Made by a program: the position numbers and the translations under genes. A stretch of 64,000 nucleotides of DNA from Shinisaurus crocodilurus (lineage: Eukaryota; Chordata; Lepidosauria; Squamata; Shinisauridae): the NCBI GenBank assembly GCA_021292165.1, contig CM037878.1:235319546-235383545 (forward strand), read 5' to 3'. The notes below the pieces were generated by a model, which saw only the letters and a list, made by a program, of their open reading frames with translations, was not told the origin of the DNA and did not search any database. This document shows, piece after piece, positions 33,578-44,689 of the stretch (positions within the stretch are counted from its first letter, which is position 1; each line of letters opens with the position of its first letter).

Positions 33578-34539
33578 GAAGGCACCCCTTATTTGAAGGG
33601 CTGTACTATTATCAAGTTCCAGTTTCAAGATACTATAGCATAAGAACTCTTGCCCGTCAACAGTTAGCACCTGGACAGCAGGCTGAACAAGCAGGCACAC
33701 AAGTCCCCTGGTCACAGTCTCCCACAGTATGGTGAAATGGACTGTATTTCTATTTAAATTATAATAACTATTTCTAAGTTTTCATTTAAACATATAAATT
33801 AGCATATGCAAATGACATGCAAATTGCCTTCTTTTGTCCTCTTTTTTTGGTGATGCATTTTCTCTTTTTTATCTCCTGGTGAACAAAGATAAATCTCCTC
33901 CATCTGCATGGGCACTTTACCAAAACTATTTTGAATTTTAATTGAATCCTTCAAAGTTACCCATTTTGCTTTGTTGCAAGTTTTGAAAGTAACCATTTCA
34001 AACCTTTATCTAAGTCATTAATGAATATTCAGAATGGCCCTCTGGAACTGCAACAGATCTCTACATTCATACCTCTTCGTTCATGGTAGATTCATTAATA
34101 GCTCATATTTTGAATCTACTGAGTCTGAGCATTGACATTATAGTAGCTCTATCTAGACCATGTTTCTCTACCTCAGCCTAAGAAAAAGTGATGTGAAATT
34201 GTGTTAGTATTTCAGTAAATATCAGCCAATCAGGGATAGGCACTGAACAAACTACACTACTCATCCAGACAAATGCATGTTTTGGATTCAGTGTAAGTAC
34301 TTCCCACCTTCTTGGCTTCTTGAATTAGTGAGGAGTTAATCAATCTAACATTATTTTGATTTTAAAGGAAGGAAGGAAATGATTCACATAGGATCAAATG
34401 ATTATTTTATTTTTTTGGCTAATTTCAGATTATAAACTATTGACTAGGTGCTAAACTTACTGGTTGATAGTCATAAAACTGATCCAGTGGGATTTCTAAA
34501 GGGCATACATTTTGCTGTGAACATAAGAGCAATTGCCAT
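33578..34539. other. no recognised feature
   Basis: About 1 kb of AT-rich DNA with chance ORFs. Confidence 0.45.
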
Positions 34540-35440
34540 TGCGCATATAAGTGGAGGAAATGAAGAGTCAAGACACATAAATATGGTATCAAATCAGGGC
34601 CACATTTATTCAAATTGAAGATCTGCGAAGGGAGGAATACGGGTCTAAACTACAAATGGCCAGTGGCCAGTGGAACACATTTGGGGTGGTGGCATAGTGA
34701 CTCGCCACCCGCCAAGTTCCACACCACTTGGTGCTGGAGGGCCTTCCCAGTGTCACCTCCACATGGCGCCACACGACAACCGATGCGGGTGAGACGAGTT
34801 GACCCCAAAGACAGCCCTATTTCCCGCAGACTGAGCTGCACAACTCAACAATGGGGAGCCTTGGGTTGACGCCAGTCACCTAAAAGGTGCCACTGGATGC
34901 TCACCAAACCCTATCCCCACTGCCTATTCCTGCACTTTTTATTTATTTATTTTTTATTTATTATATTTATATCCTGCCTTTTTTCCTTCAAGGAACCCAA
35001 GGCGGCTTACATAATCATCCTCCTCCTCTCCATTTTTATCCTCACAACAACCCTGTGAGGTAGGTTAGGCTGAGAGTCAGTGACTGGCCCAAAGTCACTA
35101 AGTGAATTTTCATGGCCGAGCAGGGACTAGAACCCGGATCTCCCGAGCCCCGGGCCAACACTCTCACCACTACGCCACACTGGCTCTTCCTGGAAATGCA
35201 ACCGAATTAAACAGAACTCCAAAACAAAAAACCCTACCCTGACTCACAGTGTGAAGTAGGCAAAACACACCCATTGCCCCCGGCCAATCCGGGCAATGAG
35301 CCAAAATTCCTACTCAGCCCCCTAAAAGGGCAACCAGAGGAGCCCACCCACACTGCTAACAGGGAGGGAGGGAGGGAGCCTCAATCGAAAGAGGCTGAGC
35401 AGGGGAGGCAACCGGGTCTAAATAGCGACCCTAGTCCTCC
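34540..35440 (-). mobile_element. terminal repeat of an unidentified retroelement, copy 1 (carries a nested SINE)
   Basis: It aligns with 60139-60812 (same strand) and 58178-58580 (opposite strand). Shared blocks, minus sense: GTGCAGGAATAGGCAGT, TTTGGTGA.CATCC, GGCACCTTTTAGGTGACTGG, GGAAGG.CCTCCAGCACCA, CTTCGCAGATCTTC, then AATAAATGTGGCCCTGATTT. The last is a polyadenylation signal near the 3' end. A Sauria SINE sits at 34936-35187; the copy at 60545 shows the uninterrupted site. It looks like an LTR or split terminal repeat; its family is not known to me. The 5' (right) boundary is uncertain. Confidence 0.6.
34936..35187 (-). mobile_element. Sauria-type tRNA-derived SINE
   Basis: Minus strand: GAGCCAGTGTGGCGTAGTGG with an A box, GGGTTCTAGTCC B box, CTGGGCCAGTCACTGACTCT-like conserved centre, ACCTACCTCACAGGGTTGTT, then the Bov-B-like tail CCGCCTTGGGTTCCTTGAAG with AAATAAATAAA. 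Full length, about 250 bp. Confidence 0.9.
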
Positions 35441-36059
35441 ACCCCCATTAAGCCTGATTGGAGGGTGAGATCACCTGATAGTGGTCTCACTCTCCACTGC
35501 TCCCCCACGCACAATGTTCTCCCCACCCACAGCGAGGCGGGGGGGTCAGGGAAGATAATAACTAAAACATGGCTGCTTATTTTCTGGGATACTGCTGAAA
35601 CTTTTGATAGTCAGATGGCCATATTTTTTAAACCTATGCAGGGATTTAACTTGGATGCCAATTTTATACAGTGGGTAAAATGTTTCACCTACAGCAGGAA
35701 CTCCTGTCAATTCAGGGGGGGGGGAACAGATCCATCAGAGCTAACAGATGGCACAAGCCATACCATTAAGGTTAACTTCCTATACACAGTTATGTTTGTG
35801 AGTAGACATACATAGGATTTCACTGCAAAGCTCAACAATCTAGAGTTCTTTTTTGTAAAGTAGTACTTGTACATCAGTCACAAGAACTGAGGCTATGAGA
35901 AAACCCTGGTCAGGACTGTGGGTGATCCTTTCACCTATTAAGTCTAGTGTTGAATTATGCCCAAGTTGAGACCTTTGCAAACAAATAATGATCACAAAAG
36001 GCGGGTTAAGATGAGGAAATAGCCAGTGCAGAACCAGAACTATGAGATAGCTGAGACCA
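35441..36059. other. no recognised feature
   Basis: Non-coding DNA. The GC-rich part at 35441-35545 may be the 5' end of the terminal repeat at 34540-35440. G runs occur at 35537 and 35717. Confidence 0.4.
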
Positions 36060-36077
36060 GGAGCTTTTCTACATAAG

Positions 36078-36235
36078 GCCTATGCTGGCTCAGCTTGTCT
36101 GTGCGTGGAAAGCTAAGCAGGGTCAAACCTGGTTATTACTTGCATGGGAGACCCCTCCTCTAGTTTCCTGCATTAAGCAGGGGGTTGGACTCAATAGCCT
36201 TGTAGGCTCCTTCCAACTCTATGATCTATGAAATC
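36078..36235 (+). mobile_element. 5S rRNA-derived SINE with CR1 3' tail
   Basis: GGAAAGCTAAGCAGGGTC at 36108 and CCTGGTTATTACTTGCATGG plus GAGACC up to 36153 match the 3' half of 5S rRNA, including the internal promoter boxes A and C. From 36160 it changes to TTTCCTGCATTAAGCAGGGG and GTTGGACTCAATAGCCTTG..., the 3' end of the CR1 at 9700-9794, ending TATGATCTATGA. This is the layout of a SINE3-type element. The 5' end of the 5S part is diverged. Confidence 0.75.
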
Positions 36236-36399
36236 TATCGTGTGCTTCCATTGCTGAGTCATGGTTGTTTATGGGTTCTTTAGACAATATTGTGAACAAC
36301 AATTTCACTTCTGTTTTTTAAAAGCAGTTCCCTATTTTGTTTTGTTTTTAGAGCTGGGGAAATTGGGAGCTTTTCTACACAAGGTTGTTTATCCATTGT

Positions 36400-36638
36400 A
36401 TCTATTATTTATTTATTATATTTATACCCAGCCTTTTTTCCTGAAAGGAACCCAAGGTGGCTTACATAATCCTCCTCCTCCTCTCCATTTGATCCTCACA
36501 ACAACCCTGTGAGGTAGGTTAGGCTGAGAGTCAGTGACTGGCCCAAAGTCACCCAGTGAGTTTCATGGCCGAGTGGGGACTAGAACCCGGATATCCCGAG
36601 TCCCAGTCCAACACTCTTACCACTATGCCACACTGTCA
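36400..36638 (-). mobile_element. Sauria-type tRNA-derived SINE
   Basis: Minus strand: ACAGTGTGGCATAGTGGTAA (A box slightly changed), GGGTTCTAGTCC B box, CACTGGGTGACTTTGGGCCA, AACCTACCTCACAGGGTTGT and the tail ACCTTGGGTTCCTTTCAGGA ending in AAATAAATAAT. Confidence 0.88.
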
Positions 36639-37134
36639 TAAAATTGAGATCCAAACCTAAGAGTGTTTCCTTTCCTGCTTTTCTACTCCATAGCCTCTAG
36701 GTGGCACTGTAGTATAGTAGAATAGCACATTTACACAAGTGGAAAAAGCATTTTCTTTTGTTTTCAGAAATAATACTGGATTTTCCCTGCTCTAAATTTT
36801 TTTATCTGAAAGTGCTGTTTAAAAACAGAAGTGAAACTGGAGGGTCATGACATCATCTAAAGAACTTGTAAACAACTGTGTGTAGGGAATGACAAGCGCA
36901 CAATAAATGCCTCATGTAGAGAAGTTCAGAATACTATTTCTGAAAGCAAAGGAAAACATATTTTCCTATTTGTGCAATGGTATTATTCTTCTATAACACT
37001 GCACCATCTAGAAGTTATGTAGCAGAAAATAATCAGGAAAGGAAAAGCTCTTTGTGTAGAGCTCGAATGTTAATTCTGCAACTAAACTAAACTAAAAATA
37101 GATACAGATTAATACCCTCATGTAGAAAAGCTCC

Positions 37135-37250
37135 AAAATGCAGGTTGTAGTAGAAAAAAAATGAAGCAGAGCAGAGCAGGAATTAGAGCATGGAGAGCAA
37201 CTGGAACATTGGCACAAATGGAGAATTGTTCTTCTTATAATTCCTATATT

Positions 37251-37285
<35 letters not shown>

Positions 37286-37299
37286 CGGGATGGAAGAAT
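37135..37299. other. spacer with (GT)n run
   Basis: A (GT)n run lies at 37253-37283. Nothing else is recognised. Confidence 0.5.
37253..37283. repeat. (GT)n microsatellite
   Basis: About fourteen GT units. Confidence 0.95.
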
Positions 37300-37647
37300 T
37301 TTTCTTACCCCATCTCACTCAGCAAGCGCCCCACCGTGCAATCTGTCTCACGGGAGCAGCAAGGTGCTCGGCGGACTTCCGGGTTCCTGGAACTGATGTG
37401 ACGGGTCCACGGTGCTGCTTTTTTTATGTAAATACCATGGAAAACAACCTTAAAGCGGCTGTGATTTGCTATTCGCAGCAGTTTTAAGGTGGTTTTCCAT
37501 GGTATTTACGTAAGGAATGCAGCACCGGGCACTTGGAAGTACCTTTCCCCAGCTCCTCTCATGGGAGTTGTGCCGAGCCAGGGAAAGGTAAGTCGCGGGG
37601 GGGGGGGTGTCAAGTGGGGCGAGTCCCCTGATCGAGATACATCCCTC
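37300..37647 (-). mobile_element. TAGGGATG-family MITE
   Basis: Right end ATCGAGATACATCCCTC; left end is not clear. The centre is a strong palindrome: ACCATGGAAAACAACCTTAA is mirrored by TTAAGGTGGTTTTCCATGGT. The GGACTTCCGGGTTCCTGG and CTTTCCCCAGCTC blocks match other members. A G run lies at 37597-37606. Confidence 0.55.
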
Positions 37648-37667
37648 GGTTAGATACATATCAGGTT

Positions 37668-37768
37668 AGAAGCAGTTGGGGAACTTTTTAACCCTCCTCT
37701 CCATGCGTGATGATCCCAATCTGGATCAGGGGGCCCTCACACTTACTTGCAAGTAAGTAAAAAGTAGA
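37668..37768 (+). repeat. dispersed repeat, copy 2 (pair at 26498)
   Basis: See 26498-26615. Same orientation, about 80 percent alike by eye. Confidence 0.55.
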
Positions 37769-37911
37769 GGGGCACAATTAAAATAAATGAGTTTCTAAAA
37801 TATGGGATACTAGTTACGGAATTCCTTTCTAAGGGGAATCAGAAAGGGGCATGTGAGAGCTGGAACCTTTTGTCCTACTTAATACATTGTTAATTCAAGT
37901 AAGAGCCCCTT

Positions 37912-38611
37912 TGTGACACACCCGCCTCTGCCCCCACATCCGTGGAAATCCTCAGTAGCATGTTTGTCAGGTGTTTTAGCCACCTCACTCCTTCGTTTTG
38001 TACAGCTCCCTTGCTTGAGCTATGGGCCTTCATACTCAGGTTGCTATATTCCCCTCAGGTGTCCTGCTTGCCTCCCACCCATTCGCTCAGCCTCTTTCAC
38101 TCAGGCTCCCCTTCCCAGTCCCTCAGAGAGAGACACCAGCAGCTGCCTGGGACACTCCTCTCTCCTCACAAGCCTTTGGCTCCAACCGCCTCGGCTAACT
38201 AGGGCAATGAACTGAATACTGTTATTTCCCTCGCTGACACCTTTCTCCTCAGAGATTGTTCTCACAGATGTGTGTGTTCCTTCCCTTTGTCACTCACTCT
38301 GACACTAAGGGTTAACAGTTAAACAAAATACGTTTATTTTCTTACAGATGGAAATATAAGATACATTCAGGTGCTGCCTTAGCTTAAACAGTTACAATAT
38401 TTCCTTTCCAGGCAGAGGTAACTCCTCTAACCTCCACTATTGATTCTGAGTGCTTCTCTAGATGTTTCCCACTCCCCAGTTCCATCCTCAACCCAGAATG
38501 ACCATTAAACAGCCTGTCACAGCTCTCTGCCCCTCCTCACCAACGTTCCAAGAGTTGTGATTGGCTCTGCACTCTCGGCAGGGAGAGGTGGAACTCCAGC
38601 TGCCCATCACA
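37912..38611 (-). mobile_element. putative solo LTR
   Basis: On minus it starts TGTGATGGGC and ends GGTGTGTCACA (TG...CA). Flanking pentamers CCCTT (37907-37911) and CCATT (38612-38616) match at 4 of 5. A CCAATCACAACTC promoter-like box is near 38565, and AATAAA near 38335. The U5 would be unusually long, about 400 bp. Confidence 0.45.
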
Positions 38612-38627
38612 CCATTTAACCACATAT

Positions 38628-38737
38628 ACAGTTCAATCTTATGCATACCAACTCTGAAGTTTGATGTGGTTTGATTGACATTCGATTGAGTTTGATGAGG
38701 TTTACTTCAAGGACAGAGCATATAGGATTGCAGCCTT
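38628..38737. mobile_element. short hairpin MITE, AATCCTATGCA family
   Basis: CAGTTCAATCTTATGCATAC on the left and GCATATAGGATTGCAGCC on the right, with a degenerate GTTTGAT-rich centre. Confidence 0.5.
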
Positions 38738-39429
38738 AATTGTTTTAGGCATCTTGCCTTTTTCCAAACTGCCAGTTTAACTAATGGAATGCATTCCAAT
38801 TATACTCAGTGTAAAATGATACTATATCATATAAACATATAGTGGTTGAATCAAACATTTGCTTTTTTTAAACTGTCAAAAATAGTGAAAATTGGAAGCT
38901 TTAAAAAATACAGCTCCACTATAAAATATAGCTGTGTGTTGTATAAGCTTTTTAGAGGGAAGGTTTTGTTGTGCTAGGTGTGCTGTCTTTTGAAATGCAA
39001 CTCGTCAAATTTACTCTCACTGGTTTTTTTATTCCTCCGTCTCAAGGAATACAAATTTAGATTCCATTACTAATTGCTTCCTTGTAATCATGAAACCAGC
39101 ATCTGGGGAGTCTGCAATTCTCCAGTTGCATTAAATAGAAAGATGACTCTAATGTACTGTACTGAAAGAGTAAGCTCACATAAACCAATGTACACCTCAG
39201 GCTCAGGGGGGGATTCTGTGGCATTGTCAGGCTTTCCCTGCACAATGTTATTATTAAATAATATCTGAATTAGATCTTACTCTCTGGCTGTGGCAGAAAT
39301 ACTCCAAAGTAATTACAGGAGGGCTGACAGATTTTATAACCCTGAACTTTTGAAACAAATAAACCACTACATTTAACTAGCTCAGCACATTATTTTTCTA
39401 AGTAAATCAAAGTAATAGGAAAGTGCCTT
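38738..39429. other. no recognised feature
   Basis: AT-rich non-coding DNA. Confidence 0.5.
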
Positions 39430-39605
39430 GTGCAGGGTTGCTTTGTTTGTCCATCTAGACTGGCATTGTCTACTCTGGCTGACAGGCTCTCCCAACTGTG
39501 ATGTAGAGGTCTTTTTAATCTCATGCTACCTGAACCTTTTAACTGGAGATGCCAAGGGTCGAACCTAGGACCATCTCTGAATGCAAAGTAGGTGTTCGTG
39601 CATGT
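39430..39605 (-). mobile_element. tRNA-derived SINE, decayed (non-Sauria type)
   Basis: Minus strand has TTTGCATTCAGAGATGGTCC, then TAGGTTCGACCC as a B box, then TTGGCATCTCCAGTTAAAAG and AGGTAGCATGAGATT. This is the Ala-tRNA-like SINE known in reptiles (TTTGCATGCAGAAGGTCCCA type). The A-box end is eroded. Confidence 0.5.
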
Positions 39606-41189
39606 AACTGATTTTTCTGCCTACAAAATTTCAAACCCATACCACACAAAACTGTGCTATTACTGCAGGGTTGATGTTCTCCTATAGGAGTGAATGTGCT
39701 CAGCTTGGAAGCACTGTTGAGGTACACGCCTTAATCTTCCTCATCACTCCTGATACTGGAGTCAACAATGTGGATATCTGTGAATGCATCCCTTTAGTTG
39801 CTTCTATACAAAATACAAGACAGAAATTTATGCTATTTATTCAATTTATGTACATCCACCATTCTACCAAAGGTTCCTCCATTCCACCTCTTACTGTGAT
39901 TAATAATGGCCATTTTACTAGTCTAAATGAAATGTGTATATCTAAGTCAATAGAACCATATTGGCTGTATTATGTTCTTATCCTGTACTCCCATGATCTG
40001 AAGATGAGTAGATTACACAACAGTGCACATTAATTTAGGAGCACTCCAAGTAACTATTCTTGATTTTAAATAACATGCATAGCATGACTTCTATCTTTTA
40101 AGGATTAATTTAATTAGTGAATACATTAGTGCTGGCAAATTTTGTTTCAGACAGAAATTGAATATTTTTGCTATATAATGGTTGTTTGGGTAATGAGGGG
40201 AAAGTGCTTGAGATCTAATGTATTCACTGAAAATAGGAAGAATTGGTTTAGATGGGGGAGCAGGAAAGAGAATTAAAGCCCTAATGTCATACATTTATCA
40301 TTACATACTATTCTCAGTCCTTCTTTATTTACTGACTGGTCTGGCTTTAGGTGTCGAGAACATTATACTTATTTTGAAACATCATTCAATAGCCTATTTT
40401 TAGAGTCTAAATATCAGATCAAATTATGAGGTTTGAATCAGAACAACTTCTTCATGGACATACTTACTCAGATAAACAACATTTCTGTAGTTCTGTTGCT
40501 CCTGATTTTTAAAAGAAAAATATTCAAACTTTGGGGCCAGCATCAGCAGCTGGCATCCTTGGACAGTTGCTGGGGCCCCAGTGCTCTGGCAGAACCCACC
40601 ACTGATGCTTGCCCTAGTGCCACAGACAATACTAGGTTAAATGGACAAATCACCTGATCTGTTGCTGGAGGTGCAATTCAAATAAGAATACTTCCATAGT
40701 TGGAAAATCTGTTCTCTGATACTTGCCTAGTCTCTAACAGAGGCAACTGCTTTCAGCTGTACTTGCATACATTTTACATTCATGTCAGAGAGTCAGATTA
40801 TGGGACCTTTAATTTGGTGAACATTTACTGGGGCCATGTTATCCAAAATCACTGTTCCCGTTTGTAAGTGCTCAGCAGTGTGAGTTAAGTGCTGTTACAA
40901 TCTGTCGTGGAGTGATCGGAGAAGATACATGGAACTAGTCAGTGAAGTTCCATTTTCAAGGTTAATCAGCCCACAATAGTTCTGTCTATTTTATCTGCAG
41001 GAAGTAAGGCAGCTTTAAAGTTCTGCTAAAAAGGCTAGCAGATGTGATCCTACCAAATTAGTTGAGAACAAGAAATATAGAGATGATTAGGTGGGGCCTC
41101 TGCTGCTAACTTTCCCCTATATACAAAGAGCATTGCAGCAGGTCCTAACAGCATGGCTGTGACACTCCCCCCCCCCAAGGGAAGCCAGG
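39606..41189. other. no recognised feature
   Basis: About 1.6 kb of non-coding DNA with chance ORFs only. Confidence 0.5.
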
Positions 41190-41432
41190 TTAACTCCCCC
41201 TCTGCTTTCCTTCCACTGGCAGGTAAAGACTGCTTTGTTCAGGAAGGCCTTTGGCCTGTAAGTGGGTCTTTTGGCTCGGATGCTGTTTTTATTCTGTAAT
41301 CATTATGTTTTTAATTGTGTTTTAATGTGTTTTATTGTTTTAAACTATTTTAAATCATTTTTGTAAGCCACCTTGAGTACCAGTTTTTGGTAGAAAGGCA
41401 GGGTATAAATGAAATAAATAAAATAAATAAAT
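41190..41432 (+). mobile_element. L2-like LINE 3' end
   Basis: Codons AGKDCFVQEGLWPV mark the degenerate ORF2 end at 41220-41265. The 3' UTR follows with TTTTAATTGTGTTTTAATGT, AAGCCACCTTGAGTACCAG, GGCAGGGTATAAATG and AATAAATAAAATAAATAAAT. Confidence 0.6.
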
Positions 41433-42110
41433 TATAGATCAGCATATCCATTGTCAACTGCCCAGATACAGTCTGAGAGTTGTTTTCACAGTTCACCGGA
41501 CAGGACACAGCTCACAACAGACATCTTTCTACATACAAATACAAGTTTATACATGAAAATTAAGATGTATGAAAGTCTGATCCAGTCCTGGTTGGGCTGT
41601 GCATAAAATTTTTAAATGCATGTCTTCTCTTTCTATCTCACATTAGTAACATTCATACAGATAGATATATTGCTTGAGAGATTCTCAATGGCACTTTCAT
41701 TGAGATGTGTCAAAATACCCCCAAATACTTATTGCTGGTAAAGAGTTAATATTTTCATGTTTATATCAGAAGAACGGTACTTCACTTAGAGTGTGTGTAT
41801 GTGGTAGGGCGGAGGGAGGGGGCAGGTAGATAATTGTACTTATATTTTGCCTGGCTTCCTATCTCATTGACTGATTTTACATTGCTCTAATACATTTGCA
41901 TAGTCATGTTTAATGGTCTAATGTGCGCTGGCTTTGAGCAGTGGACCACTATAGAGAAAATAAAGGTTAATTTAATAGTATGGAGTAGATTCTCAAGAAA
42001 TATAGCACTATTGGAACTTCTGTCACTTTGTGACTTTCATTAGGATCAAATTTGTGCCATAAATTAAATTATTTATTTGTAAGATTTCTTTTCCAAACTT
42101 TCCACACTGA
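41433..42110. other. no recognised feature
   Basis: Non-coding DNA. Confidence 0.5.
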
Positions 42111-42351
42111 GAGCCAGTGTGGCGTAGTGGTTAGAGTGTTGGACTGGGACTCAGGAGATCCAGGTTCTAGTCCCCGCTTGGCCATGAAACTCACTGGGTG
42201 ACTTTGGGCCAGTCACTGAGTCTCAGCCTAACCTACCTCACAGGGTTGCTGTGATGATAAAATGGAAAGGAGGAGGAGGATTATGTAAGCCGCCTTGGGT
42301 TCTTTGCAGGAAAAAAGGTGGGGTATAAATATAATAAATAAAATAAATAAA
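42111..42351 (+). mobile_element. Sauria-type tRNA-derived SINE
   Basis: A box TGGCGTAGTGG at 42120-42130, B box GGTTCTAGTCC at 42163-42173, conserved centre TGGGTGACTTTGGGCCAGTC, ACCTACCTCACAGGGTTGCT, and tail CCGCCTTGGGTTCTTTGCAG, GGGGTATAAATATAATAAAT. Full length and little decayed. Confidence 0.92.
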
Positions 42352-44689
42352 TTTCCCCTTAGAACACTTTAGCCTCTTAACACCCCTAAGACACTGCAAT
42401 TTGCTCAAGTGCATACAAAGAGCTTTGCAGCTGAGCAGGATAGGGATATGAACTTGAATCTTCATATCAAAGCCCAGGACAATAACCAGGGTGCCAGACT
42501 GAAGACCTCGTTACCATTTCAGGTGACACTTCTGATCCTTCTTCTAATACTAAAAGAGACACACCCTACTGGTTGTTTTCAGATACTATTGAGAACCATG
42601 TAACAAGTTTTTCTAAGCTCCAGCTCTGATGAAGATGATAATGACTGTTTTCGATTTTTTTTTTGTGAGTTGCAGCTATTTGCATACCAAGTGAAGCACA
42701 TTAATTGATTAAGTAGATGGCAATGATGTTGCACAATTAAATATAATGTGTGATGACAGCTCTGTCATTTATAGCAATGAGTCTTTTAGAATAAATCTGA
42801 GGTTTGGCTTCCATACTTTGGAAGTCTGGAAAAAACACTGGGGGTTCAGTCATTGCTCTTGTGGATTGCCTGAGCAGATTACTTTATTACATTCCCAGAA
42901 GCGTAGATTATAGGACTTTGTTATCCTTAGATGTCGTGTGTGTATCATATAGTATACCTGAATGTCAGATTACCATAAAAAAATGTTTTGCAGATTTTGA
43001 ATTTGAACAGATGATTGATTTAACAAACAAAATAATTGTGTTTCTCATGTCAACACTGTATCTAAAGCAGAAGGTTTTGGCCCTCAAAGTGACTAATTAG
43101 TAAGATTCTGTTTCAGCTACTGCTACCACAATGTGCCTTTCCTGTACTACCAAAATAGATTTGAGCTAACACCTTTGTTGCCAACCACTTTCTTGACCAA
43201 TTAGCAATTTGCATGTATCGTCTATTCAGTGCTAGAAAATAATTCTTAATTATCACCATTATAAAAACAGATTTAAAAAGGAATGGTGATTACACACCAT
43301 CTGGAAATGTACTCAAGCTGTCAAAAAAATCTGTGGATGGTTCCCATATACAGTATTCAAATGTCTGCAGGAAACAGCATTTGGTCAAGGGGGTAGGATT
43401 CATTCAAGTTCCTGCATTTAAAAAAAAAAAAAGAGCTTGGGATATCAAGTAAAGTGCGAGAGTAAGTGCGAGAGTTTGACTTGCAAGAATTTTAATAGGG
43501 TACATATTAATTGGATGCACTGCATAAATTAATGCAGGACAATAGAAAGGAAAGAATCAGTTCTAAACATGCTCAATAGAGCAGTAGAAATGCTTGATGT
43601 AGCTGAAAGAATTAAGTGTGGGGGGGATACCAAGCAACTGCTGCATAGATGGGAATAGATAAACAGATGATCACTGACTTCTCTGAGCAATTAAAGATCT
43701 GGAGAGTTTTACTGAATATGACCATACCCTGTTAGTGCCTGCTGTGGTACCTTTGGCTCTGTGTTTCCTGGCAACCAGGTCTTCAGAGACCCCAGTTGGG
43801 GACAAAACTGGTATTAAGCAGTCTTCCATGTCTAACAACCTGGCACAGTTTCTCATAGCTCAGATAAAAACACAATTAAGCAAATTTGCTTGCCCACTAA
43901 TGTGCAGTGAGGAAAGTGGTGGCAGGAACATGATTTTTTTTTTCTTATTGCTGATTTTTGGTATAGGCAAGTTATAAATAATATGAGTAATAAAAAACCC
44001 CACTCCCCTACAAATATATATATAATCTACTCGAGTGTATAATAAGAGCACATTGTGTACAAAATGGCTTTTGCTAACAAAGACATGGAGCTTAAATAGA
44101 AATGTATGAGACTTTGCAATGGATATGGGTAAGTAGGGCACTGATTACCAGCCAACTGCATCAAAGAAGCACTGCAGAGAAGCAGGTAAATTATGTTGCT
44201 TTGGTTTCAGAAAATTAGGGAGAAGTTCCCAGTGCCATTCCAGTGTAACTTTAGATTCCTTTTTTGTGCCCTTGATGTAATTTTATGCCATGTATAAATC
44301 TGAAAAACAGAAACAGTTTACAAACTTTACATCTAGAAAAATGTATTGGGCTGCACCATTGGTTTGATATTGAAGGTCACCCACAGAAATTGGACTGTGG
44401 GTCACTGCCCTTCATGCTGCAGTTCAAACAAATGAATTTTGCTTTTTAGTTCTGGGCTTCGTAGTAGTAAAGGTTGTATTAAAACAAAACAGAACAACAC
44501 TTTAGCCCCCAAACCATAGGCAAGCTTATTATATTATTCTAATTGATGTTCCATGATATATTTTCTCACTATGCTTCCTGGCCCCATCAAAACACATACT
44601 GAGGCCTTTCTCAGTTAATATCTGGCCCTATACTAGTTATAGGGCATAGTCCTGATACTGTTGGCCAGGAAGAAAGGGCTATGTAAGTA
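42352..44689. other. no recognised feature
   Basis: About 2.3 kb without a recognised gene or repeat. The ORFs seen are short and have no family signature. Confidence 0.5.

Larger units (their letters stand above)
36060..37134. mobile_element. fold-back element with GGAGCTTTTCTACA ends and two nested SINEs
   Basis: Outer ends GGAGCTTTTCTACATAAGG and CCTCATGTAGAAAAGCTCC are inverted repeats. Internally, 36245-36362 is an inverted copy of about 36782-36890 (shared TTTCACTTCTGTTTTTTAAA and GTTCTTTAGA). Also 36660-36780 is an inverted copy of about 36935-37050 (shared TTTCCTTTCCTG, CCTCTAGGTGG, TTTTCAGAAATA). Further TCTACA-AGG end-like words occur at 36367 and 36910, so it is a mosaic of nested or rearranged copies. 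SINEs lie at 36078-36235 and 36400-36638. There is no transposase. Confidence 0.6.

Noticed and set aside
34540..35755. GCCAT flanks as target duplication of terminal-repeat copy 1
   Set aside because: The implied right end does not line up with the other copies and lacks a proper terminus.
36078..36153. Functional 5S rRNA gene
   Set aside because: Only the 3' half matches, with several changes, and it is joined to a CR1 tail; no terminator T run follows.
37161..37487. 108-codon frame with Cys-Val repeats
   Set aside because: The repeat is the (GT)n microsatellite read in frame.
42111..42351. tRNA gene
   Set aside because: A and B boxes are present but no cloverleaf forms, and the body and tail are those of a SINE.
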